DNA of 64,000 bases, from positions 8,866,001-8,930,000 of the forward strand of contig NZ_JARXYP010000002.1 of assembly GCF_029893805.1 (NCBI RefSeq), in the 5' to 3' direction. The notes beneath the pieces were generated by a model that worked only from the letters and a program-made list of their open reading frames with translations, was not told where the DNA came from and ran no database searches. How positions within the stretch are numbered: the first letter of the stretch is position 1; the number at the start of each line of letters is the position of its first letter. Below, in pieces: positions 1-7,912 of the stretch. The translations under genes and the position numbers were made by a program. The DNA is from Streptomyces sp. SAI-135 (GTDB lineage: Bacteria > Actinomycetota > Actinomycetes > Streptomycetales > Streptomycetaceae).

Positions 1-945
1 CTTGCCGACCTCGACGAGGATCGTGCGGACGTCGACGCCGTAGCGCTCGGCCGCCGCCTCCGCGTGCCGCAGGAACGAGCCGTAGACACCGGCGTAGCCG
101 AGGGTGAGCGTCTCGCGGTCGACACGGACCGGACGGTCCTGCAACGGACGTACGAGATCCTCGGCCGCGTCCTGAAGGGCGTAGAGGTCACAGCCGTGGT
201 TCCAGCCGTTGAGGTCGGCGACCGCGATGAACGGCTCGATGGGGCAGTTGCCCGCGCCCGCGCCCTGACCGGCCAGGGAGGCGTCCACCCGGGTCACGCC
301 CTCCTCGACCGCGATCATGGAGTTGGCGACCGAGAGGGAGAGGTTCTCGTGGGCGTGGATGCCGATCTCCGTGGCCGGGTCCAGCACATCGCGGTAGGCA
401 CGCATCCGCTCGCGCACGCCGTCCATCATCAGCCGGCCGCCGGAGTCGGTGACGTAGACGCAGTGGGCGCCGTACGACTCCATGAGCTTCGCCTGCCGGG
501 CCAGCGTCTGGGCGTCGGCCATGTGGCTCATCATCAGGAAGCCGGACACGTCCATGCCCAACTCGCGGGCGGTGGCGATGTGCTGGGCCGAGACGTCGGC
601 CTCGGTGCAGTGCGTGGCGACCCGCACCGAGCGCACCCCGAGCGCGTACGCCTGCTTGAGCTCCTCGATGGTGCCGATGCCGGGCAGCAGGAGCGTGGTG
701 AGGCGGGCGTTGTTGATGTGCGCGGCCGCCGCCTCGATCCAATCCCAGTCGGTGTGACTGCCGGGGCCGTAGTTGAGCGAGCCGCCGGCGAGGCCGTCGC
801 CGTGTGACACCTCGATGCCGTCGACGCCGGCCGCGTCGAGCGCGGCCACGATCCGGCCCACCTGCTCGGGCTCGATGCGGTGCCGGATGGCGTGCATGCC
901 GTCCCGCAGGGTGACGTCCTGGATGAACAGCTTGTCGACGGTCAT
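1..945 (-). CDS. dmpG: 4-hydroxy-2-oxovalerate aldolase (partial, C-terminus beyond window)
   Basis: Cleaves 4-hydroxy-2-oxovalerate to pyruvate and acetaldehyde, the last C-C cleavage of meta-cleavage pathways; the enzyme normally forms a channelling complex with acylating acetaldehyde dehydrogenase. The translated N-terminus has the DmpG/BphI/MhpE hallmarks: the DVTLRDGMHA motif near residue 10 (metal-binding Asp and catalytic Arg), EVSHGDGL near 45, and GIHAHENLSLSVAN with the metal-ligand histidines near 200. About 315 of the usual 340 residues are in the window; the rest lies left of base 1. The ATG overlaps the stop of the upstream dehydrogenase gene as ATGA, implying translational coupling. 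It is the third gene of an IclR-linked operon. Family assignment is secure; which aromatic compound it serves is inferred from neighbours. Confidence 0.93.
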   Translation of the reverse strand, partial: MTVDKLFIQDVTLRDGMHAIRHRIEPEQVGRIVAALDAAGVDGIEVSHGDGLAGGSLNYGPGSHTDWDWIEAAAAHINNARLTTLLLPGIGTIEELKQAYALGVRSVRVATHCTEADVSAQHIATARELGMDVSGFLMMSHMADAQTLARQAKLMESYGAHCVYVTDSGGRLMMDGVRERMRAYRDVLDPATEIGIHAHENLSLSVANSMIAVEEGVTRVDASLAGQGAGAGNCPIEPFIAVADLNGWNHGCDLYALQDAAEDLVRPLQDRPVRVDRETLTLGYAGVYGSFLRHAEAAAERYGVDVRTILVEVGK

Positions 946-1889
946 GCGCCGGCTCCCTGGAGTTCGGTGGTGCGGGCGGCCATGGCCTCGGCCATCCGCA
1001 GGGCCGCGCTGGTCATGATGTCGAGGTTCCCGGCATAGGCGGGGAGGTAGTGGGCGGCGCCCTCGACCTCCAGGAACACCGACACCTGGTGGGTGGCCGC
1101 GGCCTTGGTGAGGGTGTGCACCGGCTGGTCCGCGGGGACGGGGGTGATCTGTACCCGTTGCTTGAGGCGGTAGCCCGGCACGTACGCCGACACCTCGTCG
1201 ACCCGCTGCGCGACGGCGGTGCGGATCGCGTCGTGCGTCGCCTCGTCGGGCGCGTCCACGAGCGCGAGCACGGTGTCGCGCATGATCAGCGGCGGTTCGG
1301 CCGGGTTGAGGATGATGACGGCCTTGCCGCGCTCGGCGCCGCCGACCGTCTCGATGGCATGGCTGGTCGTCTCGGTGAACTCGTCGATGTTGGCGCGCGT
1401 GCCGGGACCGGCGCTCTTCGAGGCGATCGAGGCGACGATCTCCGCGTACGGGACCGGCGCCACCGAGGAGATCGCGGCGACGATCGGAATGGTGGCCTGG
1501 CCGCCGCACGTCACCATGTTGACGTTGTCCGCGGCGACGTGGTCGTCGAGGTTCACGGCGGGGATCACCATCGGGCCGATGGCGGCGGGGGTGAGGTCGA
1601 TGAGCTGCTTGCCGTACGGGCCGAGCGCGTGGGCGTTGGCAAGGTGCGCCTTCGCGGACGTGGCGTCAAAGATGATCTCGATCTCCTGGAAGCTGTCCAT
1701 GGCGATCAGCCCCTGGACGCCCTCGGCGGTCACGGGAACCCCGAGCCGCTTGGCGCGGGCGAGCCCGTCGGAGGCGGGGTCGATGCCGACCATCGCGCCC
1801 ATCTCCAGGGTGTCCGACAGTCGGAGCACCTTGATCATCAGGTCGGTGCCGATGTTGCCCGAGCCGATGACGGCAACCTTGGTCTTCAT
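942..1889 (-). CDS. dmpF: Acetaldehyde dehydrogenase (acetylating)
   Basis: Oxidises acetaldehyde to acetyl-CoA with NAD+ and CoA, normally in complex with the aldolase encoded next. The 315-residue product has the expected family length. It starts with the Rossmann motif VAVIGSGNIGTDL (about residues 5-17) and contains the MVTCGGQATIP segment (about 127-137) with the catalytic cysteine that forms the acyl-thioester. A longer open frame extends upstream, but the ATG at 1889 gives the conserved N-terminus and overlaps the hydratase stop by 4 bp, so I chose it. The 4-bp overlaps on both sides mark a tightly coupled hydratase-dehydrogenase-aldolase operon. Products are acetyl-CoA and NADH. Confidence 0.94.
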   Translation of the reverse strand: MKTKVAVIGSGNIGTDLMIKVLRLSDTLEMGAMVGIDPASDGLARAKRLGVPVTAEGVQGLIAMDSFQEIEIIFDATSAKAHLANAHALGPYGKQLIDLTPAAIGPMVIPAVNLDDHVAADNVNMVTCGGQATIPIVAAISSVAPVPYAEIVASIASKSAGPGTRANIDEFTETTSHAIETVGGAERGKAVIILNPAEPPLIMRDTVLALVDAPDEATHDAIRTAVAQRVDEVSAYVPGYRLKQRVQITPVPADQPVHTLTKAAATHQVSVFLEVEGAAHYLPAYAGNLDIMTSAALRMAEAMAARTTELQGAGA

Positions 1890-2710
1890 ACGGAGGCTCC
1901 TTCGTCGCCGGAGGCGTGGAAGCGGACGGAGACGGAGCCGAGCCCGGTGATCTCGGCGCTGAACGCGTCTCCGGCCGCGGCGGGCACCATCGGGCCGAGC
2001 GCGCCGGACAGCACGACCTGGCCCGCGCGCAGCGGATCGCCGATGTCGCGTGCGGTGCGGGCGAGCCAGGCCAGGGCGGCCAGCGGATCGCCCAGACAGG
2101 CCGCTCCGTTGCCGCGGGAGACGGTCTTCCCGCCCTGTTCGAGGGTCATGGTGGCCTCCACCGGCTCGAACTCGGTGAGCGGCTTGGCCGGGGTGCCGAG
2201 GACGTAGAGCGCGGAGGAGCCGTTGTCGGCGACGGTGTCGCCGAAGGTGATGTCCCAGCCGGCGATCCGGCTGTCCACGATCTCCAGGGCGGGGACGGCG
2301 TGCGCCACCGCGGCCCGGATCTGCTCGGCGTCGAGCGGTCCGTCGGCGAGGTCGGCGCCCAGTACGAACGCGATCTCCGCCTCGACCTTCGGCTGGAGCA
2401 GTTCGTCGACGGGTACGGACGCCCCGTCCGTGACGCTCATGTCCGCGAACAGCACCCCGAAGTCCGGCTGGTCCACGCCCAGTTGCTGTTGTACCGCGGG
2501 GGAGGTGAGGCCGATCTTGCGGCCGGTGACGGTGCCGCCCGCTTCGAGGCGGCGCGCGGTCAGCAGCGCTTGGACGGCGTAGGCCGCCTTCACGTCGTCG
2601 CTGCCGATCAGATCGCGCACCGGGGGACAGGGGACTCGGTCGGCGGCGGCACGCAGCAGGCGATCGGCCGCCTGTGCCACGAGGTCGCCGCCGGGAGAGA
2701 GCTCGTTCAT
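1886..2710 (-). CDS. mhpD: 2-oxopent-4-enoate hydratase
   Basis: Adds water to 2-hydroxypenta-2,4-dienoate (2-oxopent-4-enoate) to give 4-hydroxy-2-oxovalerate, the aldolase substrate. The 274-residue product belongs to the FAH-fold hydratase/decarboxylase family; the visible family segments are GRKIGLTSPAVQQQLGV (about 64-80), PKVEAEIAFVLG (metal-binding glutamates, about 107-118) and EIVDSRIAGWDITFGDTVAD. It is about 55-60% identical by eye to the hydratase at 34850-35659, so the window carries two copies. Alternative: an oxalocrotonate decarboxylase of the same fold, but position between IclR and the dehydrogenase/aldolase pair favours hydratase. First gene of the lower-pathway operon, 83 bp downstream of the regulator gene. 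Confidence 0.88.
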   Translation of the reverse strand: MNELSPGGDLVAQAADRLLRAAADRVPCPPVRDLIGSDDVKAAYAVQALLTARRLEAGGTVTGRKIGLTSPAVQQQLGVDQPDFGVLFADMSVTDGASVPVDELLQPKVEAEIAFVLGADLADGPLDAEQIRAAVAHAVPALEIVDSRIAGWDITFGDTVADNGSSALYVLGTPAKPLTEFEPVEATMTLEQGGKTVSRGNGAACLGDPLAALAWLARTARDIGDPLRAGQVVLSGALGPMVPAAAGDAFSAEITGLGSVSVRFHASGDEGASV

Positions 2711-2751
2711 GCCCCCAGCTTGAGCAGGAGGGCCGTCTCAGGCCCAGCAAT

Positions 2752-2772
2752 GAGTTCCGCCTCGCGGAACTC
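2752..2772. promoter_or_regulatory. Perfect inverted repeat, probable IclR operator
   Basis: GAGTTCCGC-CTC-GCGGAACTC is a perfect 9-bp inverted repeat with a 3-bp centre, lying in the 83-bp gap between the IclR gene and the hydratase gene, about 40 bp before the hydratase start. IclR-family proteins commonly bind short palindromes with TTCCG/CGGAA-like arms in front of aromatic catabolic operons. A site here could control the hydratase operon separately from the regulator gene. The repeat is seen directly; assigning it to IclR is inference. Confidence 0.65.
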
Positions 2773-2793
2773 GGCCGTGGGCGGCGCCCGCGA

Positions 2794-3558
2794 TCAGTGG
2801 CCGCGCAACTCCTCGCGACGGCCGAGCGTCGCGGAAATCCCGGCCGCTGCGGCGCGCACACTGCTGGCATGCCGGGCGGGCTGGAACCGGTGCACCGGGC
2901 CCGTCACACTGATCGCCGCCATGATCTCGTCCGACGGCGAGAAGATACCGGCGGCCACACAGACGATGCCGACCGCCGACTCCTCGTACTCGAAGGCCAC
3001 CCCTTGCGTGACGACGTCGGACAGCTGGCGCGTCAGCACCTCGACGTTGGTGATCGTCCGTGGCGCCTTGCGTTCCAGGGGCCCGCGCAGCACGGTCTCC
3101 CGCACGTCGTCCGGGGCGTGGCCCAGGAGCACCTTCCCGAGGGCCGTCGCGTGCAGCGGCATGCGGCCGCCGAGCCGGGAGGGGGAGTTGGCCTGCTGGT
3201 GGCCGCCCACCTTGGCGACGTACACGACCTCCGTTCCCTCCCGGGTGCCCAGATGGACGAGTTCGTGCGTGCGCTCGTACAGGTCCTCGAGAAACGGCGT
3301 GGCAACTTCGAGCAGCCCGCGCTCGACCGACGCGCGCATCCCGAGCTCGAAGACGAGCCCCGACAGGCGGTAACGCTCGTCGACGCGGTCCAGCAGCCGT
3401 GCCGCCACCAGGTCCCCGAGGACCCGGTGCAGGGTGCTCTTCGCGAAACCCGTACGTCGCCGGAGTTCGGTGAAGCCCAGGGTCGTGTCCTCGACGGTGA
3501 ACGCCTGCAGCACGGCGAGCGCCTTGCTCAGGACACCGCTCGGCGCGTCGTCGCTCAA
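2794..3558 (-). CDS. IclR family transcriptional regulator
   Basis: Predicted ligand-responsive DNA-binding regulator of the adjacent lower meta-cleavage operon. An N-terminal winged helix-turn-helix (SKALAVLQAF ... TGFAKSTLHRVLGDL, roughly the first 60 residues) is followed by the IclR effector domain with the typical LHATALGKVLLGHAP segment. I chose the TTG at 3558 because a purine-rich ribosome site (GGAAGGAAG) sits about 6 nt upstream of it; an in-frame ATG at 3588 would add ten residues (MPRCPGRKIP) but has no visible ribosome site. The product is 254-264 residues, normal for the family. It is transcribed in the same direction as the hydratase operon. Activator or repressor cannot be told from sequence. 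Confidence 0.9.
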   Translation of the reverse strand: MSDDAPSGVLSKALAVLQAFTVEDTTLGFTELRRRTGFAKSTLHRVLGDLVAARLLDRVDERYRLSGLVFELGMRASVERGLLEVATPFLEDLYERTHELVHLGTREGTEVVYVAKVGGHQQANSPSRLGGRMPLHATALGKVLLGHAPDDVRETVLRGPLERKAPRTITNVEVLTRQLSDVVTQGVAFEYEESAVGIVCVAAGIFSPSDEIMAAISVTGPVHRFQPARHASSVRAAAAGISATLGRREELRGH

Positions 3559-3840
3559 GGGGATCTTCCTTCCGGGGCATCGCGGCATGTCGACTGTACG
3601 GGACCACGAGCGTGCCCTTCGCGATGACGACGCGTGACCGACATTGCTTGGGCGGATGAGCGGTGCTGGGCCGGCGGCGTCGGCAAGCTGGAAGGTCTCG
3701 GTGGTGCTTGGCCGCCTGTGGCCGGTTACGCGATCCCGGTGAGACCACGGCGGTCGTCAGCAGCGACGAGGCCGGGGAGCTGGTGCAACCCGCACGGCAG
3801 CGAAGGGCGTCGTGCGCGCGACGCAGTGAAACTTCTGGCC

Positions 3841-3876
3841 GGTGCCGGTGCCGGTGCCGGTGCCGGTGCCGGTGCC
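3841..3876. repeat. GGTGCC hexamer tandem repeat (6 copies)
   Basis: Six perfect consecutive copies of GGTGCC. The last copies run into the left arm of the hairpin at 3868-3919, so the repeat may have grown from that arm by slippage. Copy number is likely to vary between strains. Confidence 0.9.
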
Positions 3877-3919
3877 GATGGCGGGGGCGATACCCCCTGC
3901 CCCCGCCATCGGCACCGGC
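3868..3919. terminator. Long perfect hairpin downstream of the GH3 remnant
   Basis: Bases 3868-3888 and 3899-3919 are perfectly complementary (21 bp, very GC-rich) around a 10-base loop. The structure starts 13 bases beyond the stop of the minus-strand GH3 remnant, where a factor-independent terminator would stand; there is no U-tract, which is common in Streptomyces. It could also stop transcription arriving from the right toward IclR. Confidence 0.7.
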
Positions 3920-3931
3920 CGACACACCGTG

Positions 3932-4774
3932 TCAGTGCGTGGCGCGACCCGCTGTGATGCGGACCTGCTGCCTCAGCGCCGTGTCCCGGGCCGAGGCGCC
4001 GACCAGTACGTCCCGGCGGCCCGTGGCGAGGGTCCAGCCGCTCTTGTCGCTCCAGTACTGGAGTTGCCGCAGCGCGATGTGCAGCGTGACGCGCTTGCTG
4101 CGGCCGGGCTTGACGGTCACCCGCTCGTAGGCGGCCAGCGCCTTGGGCGCGAACTGCACGCCGCTGGGTGTCCTGTCGGGTGCGCCGAGGTAGGCCTGGA
4201 CCACGTCGGTTCCCTCGACGCCACCGGTGTTGGTCACCGTCACCGTGACGTCCAGCCCTCCGTCCAGGGCGGTTTCGATCCGCAGGGCGCTGTGGCGGAA
4301 CGTGGTGTAGGACAGGCCGTAGCCGAAGGCGTACCGCGGGATCAGACCGTTGGCCTCGAAGTGGCGGTAGCCGATGTTGACACCCTCGGAGTAGGTGGTC
4401 ATTCCGTCGACGCCCTCGCTGGATCGCTCCGGGTGGGCGGGGTCGTGGGCCACCTCCTGGGAGATGTCCTGCGGCCAGGTGTAGGGCAGCCGGCCGCTGG
4501 GGTTGATCTTGCCCAGCAGGATCTGTGCCGCGGCGACACCGGCCTGGTCCCCGCCGTAGTAGGTGTTCAGGACGGCCTTCACCTTGTCCAGCCAGGGCAG
4601 GGCGATCGGCTGATTGGTCTGCAGCACCACGATGGTGTTCCTGTTCACGGCGGCGACGTCGGCGATGAGCTGGTCCTGGTCGTCGGGCAGTGCCGTGGCC
4701 AGGTCCCCGCCGCCGGTGTTCCAGGCGAAGACGACGGCGGTGGTCGCCTTCTTCAGCTGCCTTGCAAGGCACAT
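3932..4774 (-). pseudogene. GH3 beta-glucosidase, C-terminal remnant
   Basis: The frame encodes only the last 270 or so residues of a glycoside hydrolase family 3 enzyme: the end of the alpha/beta sandwich domain (VVFAWNTGGGDLA, LPWLDKVKAVLNTYYGGDQ, INPSGRLPYTWP), then the characteristic RYAFGYGLSYTTF segment and the fibronectin III-like C-terminal domain. Intact enzymes have 700-900 residues, with the TIM-barrel and nucleophile Asp upstream; nothing resembling those parts is found, and sequence beyond about 4770 becomes unrelated. I therefore read it as a 5'-truncated decayed gene. An ATG at 4774 leaves an open frame, so a short protein could still be made, but it lacks the nucleophile domain. 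A 14-bp palindrome (4758-4771) lies right at the breakpoint. Confidence 0.82.
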
Positions 4775-4801
4775 CTTGGCTTCCGCGCCACCCCGAACTC
4801 G

Positions 4802-4829
4802 CAGACAATGCAATGCGATTGCCTGTCTG
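4802..4829. promoter_or_regulatory. Imperfect inverted repeat upstream of the secreted esterase
   Basis: CAGACAATGCAAT-GCG-ATTGCCTGTCTG: arms of 13 and 12 bases, complementary except for one unpaired base. It lies about 195 bp upstream of the esterase start and just past the GH3 breakpoint. It has the size and symmetry of a TetR/GntR-type operator, but no regulator gene is adjacent. Function unassigned. Confidence 0.4.
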
Positions 4830-5022
4830 GCAGAGACTCGCCCGCCTGGCGAGCCTGTCTTCAGCCGCTCCGCGTTCCTTGACGATCTCCCCCGACAAGA
4901 GGCAAGGATCCGTTCATGCGAGTCCCGGCAGACGAGGTCGACCGCCTCCTCTTGTCGACTGCGGCCGCGCCGAGTTCGGCGCCCAGGCCGTGGTGAAGCC
5001 TCCGCCCCCCCAAGGAGTCCGC

Positions 5023-6297
5023 ATGGCACCACGTATCAGCCGTCGCACCATTCTGGCCGCCGGCGCGGGCGCCGCCGGTCTGTCCGTGCCCGGCGTCGCC
5101 GCTTACGCCGCCGACCGTGCGTCCGCCGGCGTGAGATTCACCCTGAACGCCCAAGTGCTCGACGGCGGTGAACAGGTCACCTCGATCACCCTGGAGACCG
5201 CCCGGCTCGGCCCGATCGACCCGGCCTGCCTGACCACCGACACCTTCAGCGTGCACGCCAAGGCCGTCAGCCCGTTTCCCGTCGCCCCGGACGACATCAT
5301 CTTCGGCGAGTACGACCTCGACCGTACGGTGACCGCGGTCCGGCTCGACCACCGCGGCGACATCGTGCTCGAACTGAGCCATGGCGAGGGACAAACCGGC
5401 GGCGGCACGCTCGGCTACCTCGCCGGCGCGGGCCGCAACGTGATGCTCGACCTCGTCTACACCCTCACCCAGCACGCCCCGATCGTCCTGCGCAATCACC
5501 GATCCGTCGTCATCGACGAGTTCGTGCAGAAGCCTCGGCTCTCGGATCCCGAGGTGGACGCGTTCAGCGCCCACGTCTCCGGGTCGGATATGAAGTACCG
5601 GCTGTACTCGCCCACCCAGTCACACTTCTCCCGGCACAAGAAGCGTCCGCTGATCGTGTGGCTGCACGGCGGAGGCGAGGGCGCCTCACTGCCCAACGAC
5701 TACTACGACAACGAGACCACGCTACGAGCCAACCGCGGCGCCCTGGGCTTCGCCACCCCCCAGGCGCAGCGCATCTTCGACGGCGCCTACGTCGTCGCCC
5801 CGCAGAGCACCTCGTACTGGATGGAGGACGGCCCCCGCTTCGCCCCCCTCATCCACGAGATCATCAACGACGTCACGCGCCGCAACCGCATCGACCGCGA
5901 CCGGATCTACGTGGCGGGCTGCAGCAACGGCGGCTACATGAGTCTGAAGATGACCACCGTTTATCCGACTCTGTTCGCCGCATCGGTTCCGATCTGCGGC
6001 GTCGTCGCGTCCTTCCCGCCCGGCGGTGCGGCCCTGATCCCCGACAGCGACCTGGCCCGCATCAGCACTCCCACCTGGCTCGTCACCTCCCGCGACGACA
6101 CCACCGTGGACCCGCAGGCCAACACCGTGCACGCACACGACGTGATTCCCGGTTCACTGATGACGCTGTACGACCACGTCGTCTGGAACGGCCACGAGTT
6201 CAACGGCCACTGGTCGTGGATCTACGTCGCCCGCAATGACCCCAGCATCGACGGAACACATGTCTGGCAGTGGATGGCAGCCCAGCGTCGGCACTGA
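5023..6297 (+). CDS. Secreted esterase with N-terminal Ig-like domain
   Basis: Predicted extracellular alpha/beta-hydrolase of the EstA/phospholipase-carboxylesterase type. Residues 1-35 form a Tat-type signal (RISRRTILAAG, then an alanine-rich core ending AAYA). Residues about 40-165 resemble the Ig-like domain found before EstA-type esterases. The catalytic domain follows with the oxyanion motif WLHGGGEG, the nucleophile elbow GCSNGGY (Ser301), a candidate Asp in SRDDTTVDP and a candidate His in WNGHEFNG. Product is 424 residues. The ATG at 5023 has a good ribosome site (AAGGAG at 5012-5017); the longer open frame upstream has no signal peptide. Monocistronic, convergent with the esterase at 7385. 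Substrate unknown; acetyl-polysaccharide or polyester esters are possible. Confidence 0.85.
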   Translation: MAPRISRRTILAAGAGAAGLSVPGVAAYAADRASAGVRFTLNAQVLDGGEQVTSITLETARLGPIDPACLTTDTFSVHAKAVSPFPVAPDDIIFGEYDLDRTVTAVRLDHRGDIVLELSHGEGQTGGGTLGYLAGAGRNVMLDLVYTLTQHAPIVLRNHRSVVIDEFVQKPRLSDPEVDAFSAHVSGSDMKYRLYSPTQSHFSRHKKRPLIVWLHGGGEGASLPNDYYDNETTLRANRGALGFATPQAQRIFDGAYVVAPQSTSYWMEDGPRFAPLIHEIINDVTRRNRIDRDRIYVAGCSNGGYMSLKMTTVYPTLFAASVPICGVVASFPPGGAALIPDSDLARISTPTWLVTSRDDTTVDPQANTVHAHDVIPGSLMTLYDHVVWNGHEFNGHWSWIYVARNDPSIDGTHVWQWMAAQRRH

Positions 6298-6315
6298 GGG
6301 GTGGTGCGGGGGATC

Positions 6316-6337
6316 GCCGGCGGCTGGAGCTGCCGGC
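6316..6337. terminator. Hairpin between convergent esterase genes
   Basis: GCCGGCGGCT-GG-AGCTGCCGGC forms a stem with one mismatch in the gap between the two convergent esterase genes. Its position suits a bidirectional terminator. No U-tract is present. Confidence 0.5.
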
Positions 6338-6431
6338 GGTTCGCCTCCGGACTCGATGCTGAACAAGCGGCACCACGGCGAGGTCCTGGCGCAGGTCCGC
6401 GTCGGCTGACTCGCGAAGGGGAGACGAGCCA

Positions 6432-7385
6432 CTAGCCCAAGAGGCGTGCGAGCCAGTCGGTGCGGGTGCGGCGGGCCGTGGTCGAGATGTGCGCCTGCGG
6501 GTACAGGGCGTCGAAGCCATGGAAGCCGCCCGCCCACACATGGAGTTCGGCCTGACCGCCCGCCGCCCAGATACGGGTGGCGTAGTCGGTGTCCTCATCG
6601 CGGAAGACCTCTGCGGATCCGGTGTCGATGTAGGCGGTCGGCAGGTCGGAGAGGTTTTGGGCCAGCGACGGCGACATGTAGGGGGAGACCTCGGCGTCGG
6701 GGAGGTCCCCGAGGAGCGAGTGCCATCCGAACGCGTTCATCTCAGTGGTCCAGACGCCGGGGGTCCTGGAGTACTGGCGGCTGGAGGTGGTGGCGTTGCG
6801 GTGATCGAGCATGGGGCAGATCAGCATCTGCGCGGCGATCGCGGGACCGCCCCGGTCGCGGGCGAGCAGGCTGACACCGGCGGCGAGACCGCCGCCCGCG
6901 CTGGCCCCGGCGACGATGATCCGCGCGGGGTCGATGCGCAGTTCGGCGGTGTGCTGGGCGACCCACAGCAGTCCGCGGTAGCAGTCGTCGACCGGGACAG
7001 CACCGGTGGCCTCCGGCGCGAGCCGGTAGTCCACCGAGACCACGACCGCGCCGAACTGGTCGAGCCACTCCAGCGGGATGTCGATCTGTGAGTAGCGGTC
7101 ACCCATGACCATCCCGCCGCCGTGCATCCAGTAGATGCAGGGGGCGGCGGTGCCGGCATCGATGTGTGCAGGGCTGAGGATCGACAGGGGGATCGGGGTG
7201 CCGTCCGTGGCGGGCACGGTGATCTCGCGCCGCTCGACCTGCCGGTGCGCGAGGAGGGAGTCGATGGGCGTCGAGGGCAGTTGGCGCAGGTGCGCGAGGA
7301 TGTCCGGGGTGAGCTCGGACATGAGGGGCATGTCGGCCAGGAGTTCACGCAGTTCGGGGTCCAGAGCGGGGCGTGCCGTGGTCAT
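6432..7385 (-). CDS. Alpha/beta hydrolase, hormone-sensitive-lipase family
   Basis: Cytoplasmic carboxylesterase of 317 residues, a usual size for the bacterial HSL (family IV) group. It carries the HGGG oxyanion motif (MHGGGMV, about 88-94), the nucleophile elbow GASAGGG with Ser near 161, a candidate Asp in TGSAEVFRDE and His in GFHGFD near the C-terminus. GDSAGG is the usual elbow; here the Asp before Ser is Ala. No signal peptide. It lies 55 bp downstream of the small monooxygenase gene on the same strand, and both are divergent from an AraC regulator, which suggests one regulated unit acting on a small ester. Confidence 0.86.
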   Translation of the reverse strand: MTTARPALDPELRELLADMPLMSELTPDILAHLRQLPSTPIDSLLAHRQVERREITVPATDGTPIPLSILSPAHIDAGTAAPCIYWMHGGGMVMGDRYSQIDIPLEWLDQFGAVVVSVDYRLAPEATGAVPVDDCYRGLLWVAQHTAELRIDPARIIVAGASAGGGLAAGVSLLARDRGGPAIAAQMLICPMLDHRNATTSSRQYSRTPGVWTTEMNAFGWHSLLGDLPDAEVSPYMSPSLAQNLSDLPTAYIDTGSAEVFRDEDTDYATRIWAAGGQAELHVWAGGFHGFDALYPQAHISTTARRTRTDWLARLLG

Positions 7386-7440
7386 GGTCGTTGCCTTTCG
7401 CAGGGGGGCGGACAGTCAAGGGAGGGCCGGCGGGGCTTGA

Positions 7441-7767
7441 TCAGGGCTTCCCGAGGGCGACTTTGCCGCCGACGGGGACGTGGTCGGTGTACTCCGGCTC
7501 CTTGGCCAGCAGCGGGCCGATCTGCGCCACGATGGCCTGAGCGGTCTCACCGGCGAAGACCCGGTGATGGTCCTCCTCACTGGTCCAGCCCTCGGTGACG
7601 TGGACGACGTCGGGGTCGGAGGCGGAGCGGGAGACCAGGTAGACGAGGCAGTGCTCACTCGCACCAGGGCTGCCCTCGTCCATGCCGGTCAGCAGCAGGT
7701 CGATCAGCCGGTCTCCCGCGGCGGGCTTGGCGGTAAGGGTGGCGCTGAAGCCGTATGTGGCGATCAT
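7441..7767 (-). CDS. Small antibiotic-biosynthesis-monooxygenase-fold (ABM) protein
   Basis: A 108-residue single-domain protein of the dimeric alpha/beta-barrel ABM family, whose members include cofactor-independent quinone-forming monooxygenases and many proteins of unknown role. Family features are the IATYGFSATLTAKP first strand, the ASEHCLVYLVSRS segment and the VVHVTEGWTSEEDHH strand-helix. The ATG at 7767 was preferred over a longer start at 7812 because GAGAGGAC lies just upstream and the conserved domain begins there. It is the first gene of a two-gene unit with the esterase and is divergent from the AraC regulator. A role in quinone or aromatic handling is plausible but unproven. 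Confidence 0.8.
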   Translation of the reverse strand: MIATYGFSATLTAKPAAGDRLIDLLLTGMDEGSPGASEHCLVYLVSRSASDPDVVHVTEGWTSEEDHHRVFAGETAQAIVAQIGPLLAKEPEYTDHVPVGGKVALGKP

Positions 7768-7912
7768 GGTCGTCCTCTCGGTCGGCTGTGGAGTGGAGCG
7801 ACTTCTATTCAAGCGGCCTGAACTGCGGAAACGTTAGAACGATGCTGGCGTGGACTTGCACGATCCTCGCGAACACGGGAGCGCCGGCCCGCAACGGTGG
7901 TGCAATGTCCCC

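Larger units (their letters stand above)
3589..3931. other. Gene-free stretch with hexamer repeat and hairpin
   Basis: About 340 bp between the IclR gene and the GH3 remnant. Open frames here are short, shift between strands and resemble no family I recognise. The right end holds a run of GGTGCC hexamers and a long perfect hairpin, described separately. The left end should hold the IclR promoter, but I see no convincing -35/-10 pair. Confidence 0.5.

Noticed and set aside
1890..2870. N-terminal extension of the acetaldehyde dehydrogenase frame
   Set aside because: It is Arg/Pro-rich shadow sequence of the hydratase gene; the dehydrogenase begins at the ATG at 1889.
3841..3876. Hexamer run as part of a CRISPR or VNTR-coding gene
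   Set aside because: Units of 6 bp without spacers are not CRISPR, and the Gly-Ala or Pro-Ala frames through it lack any real gene context.
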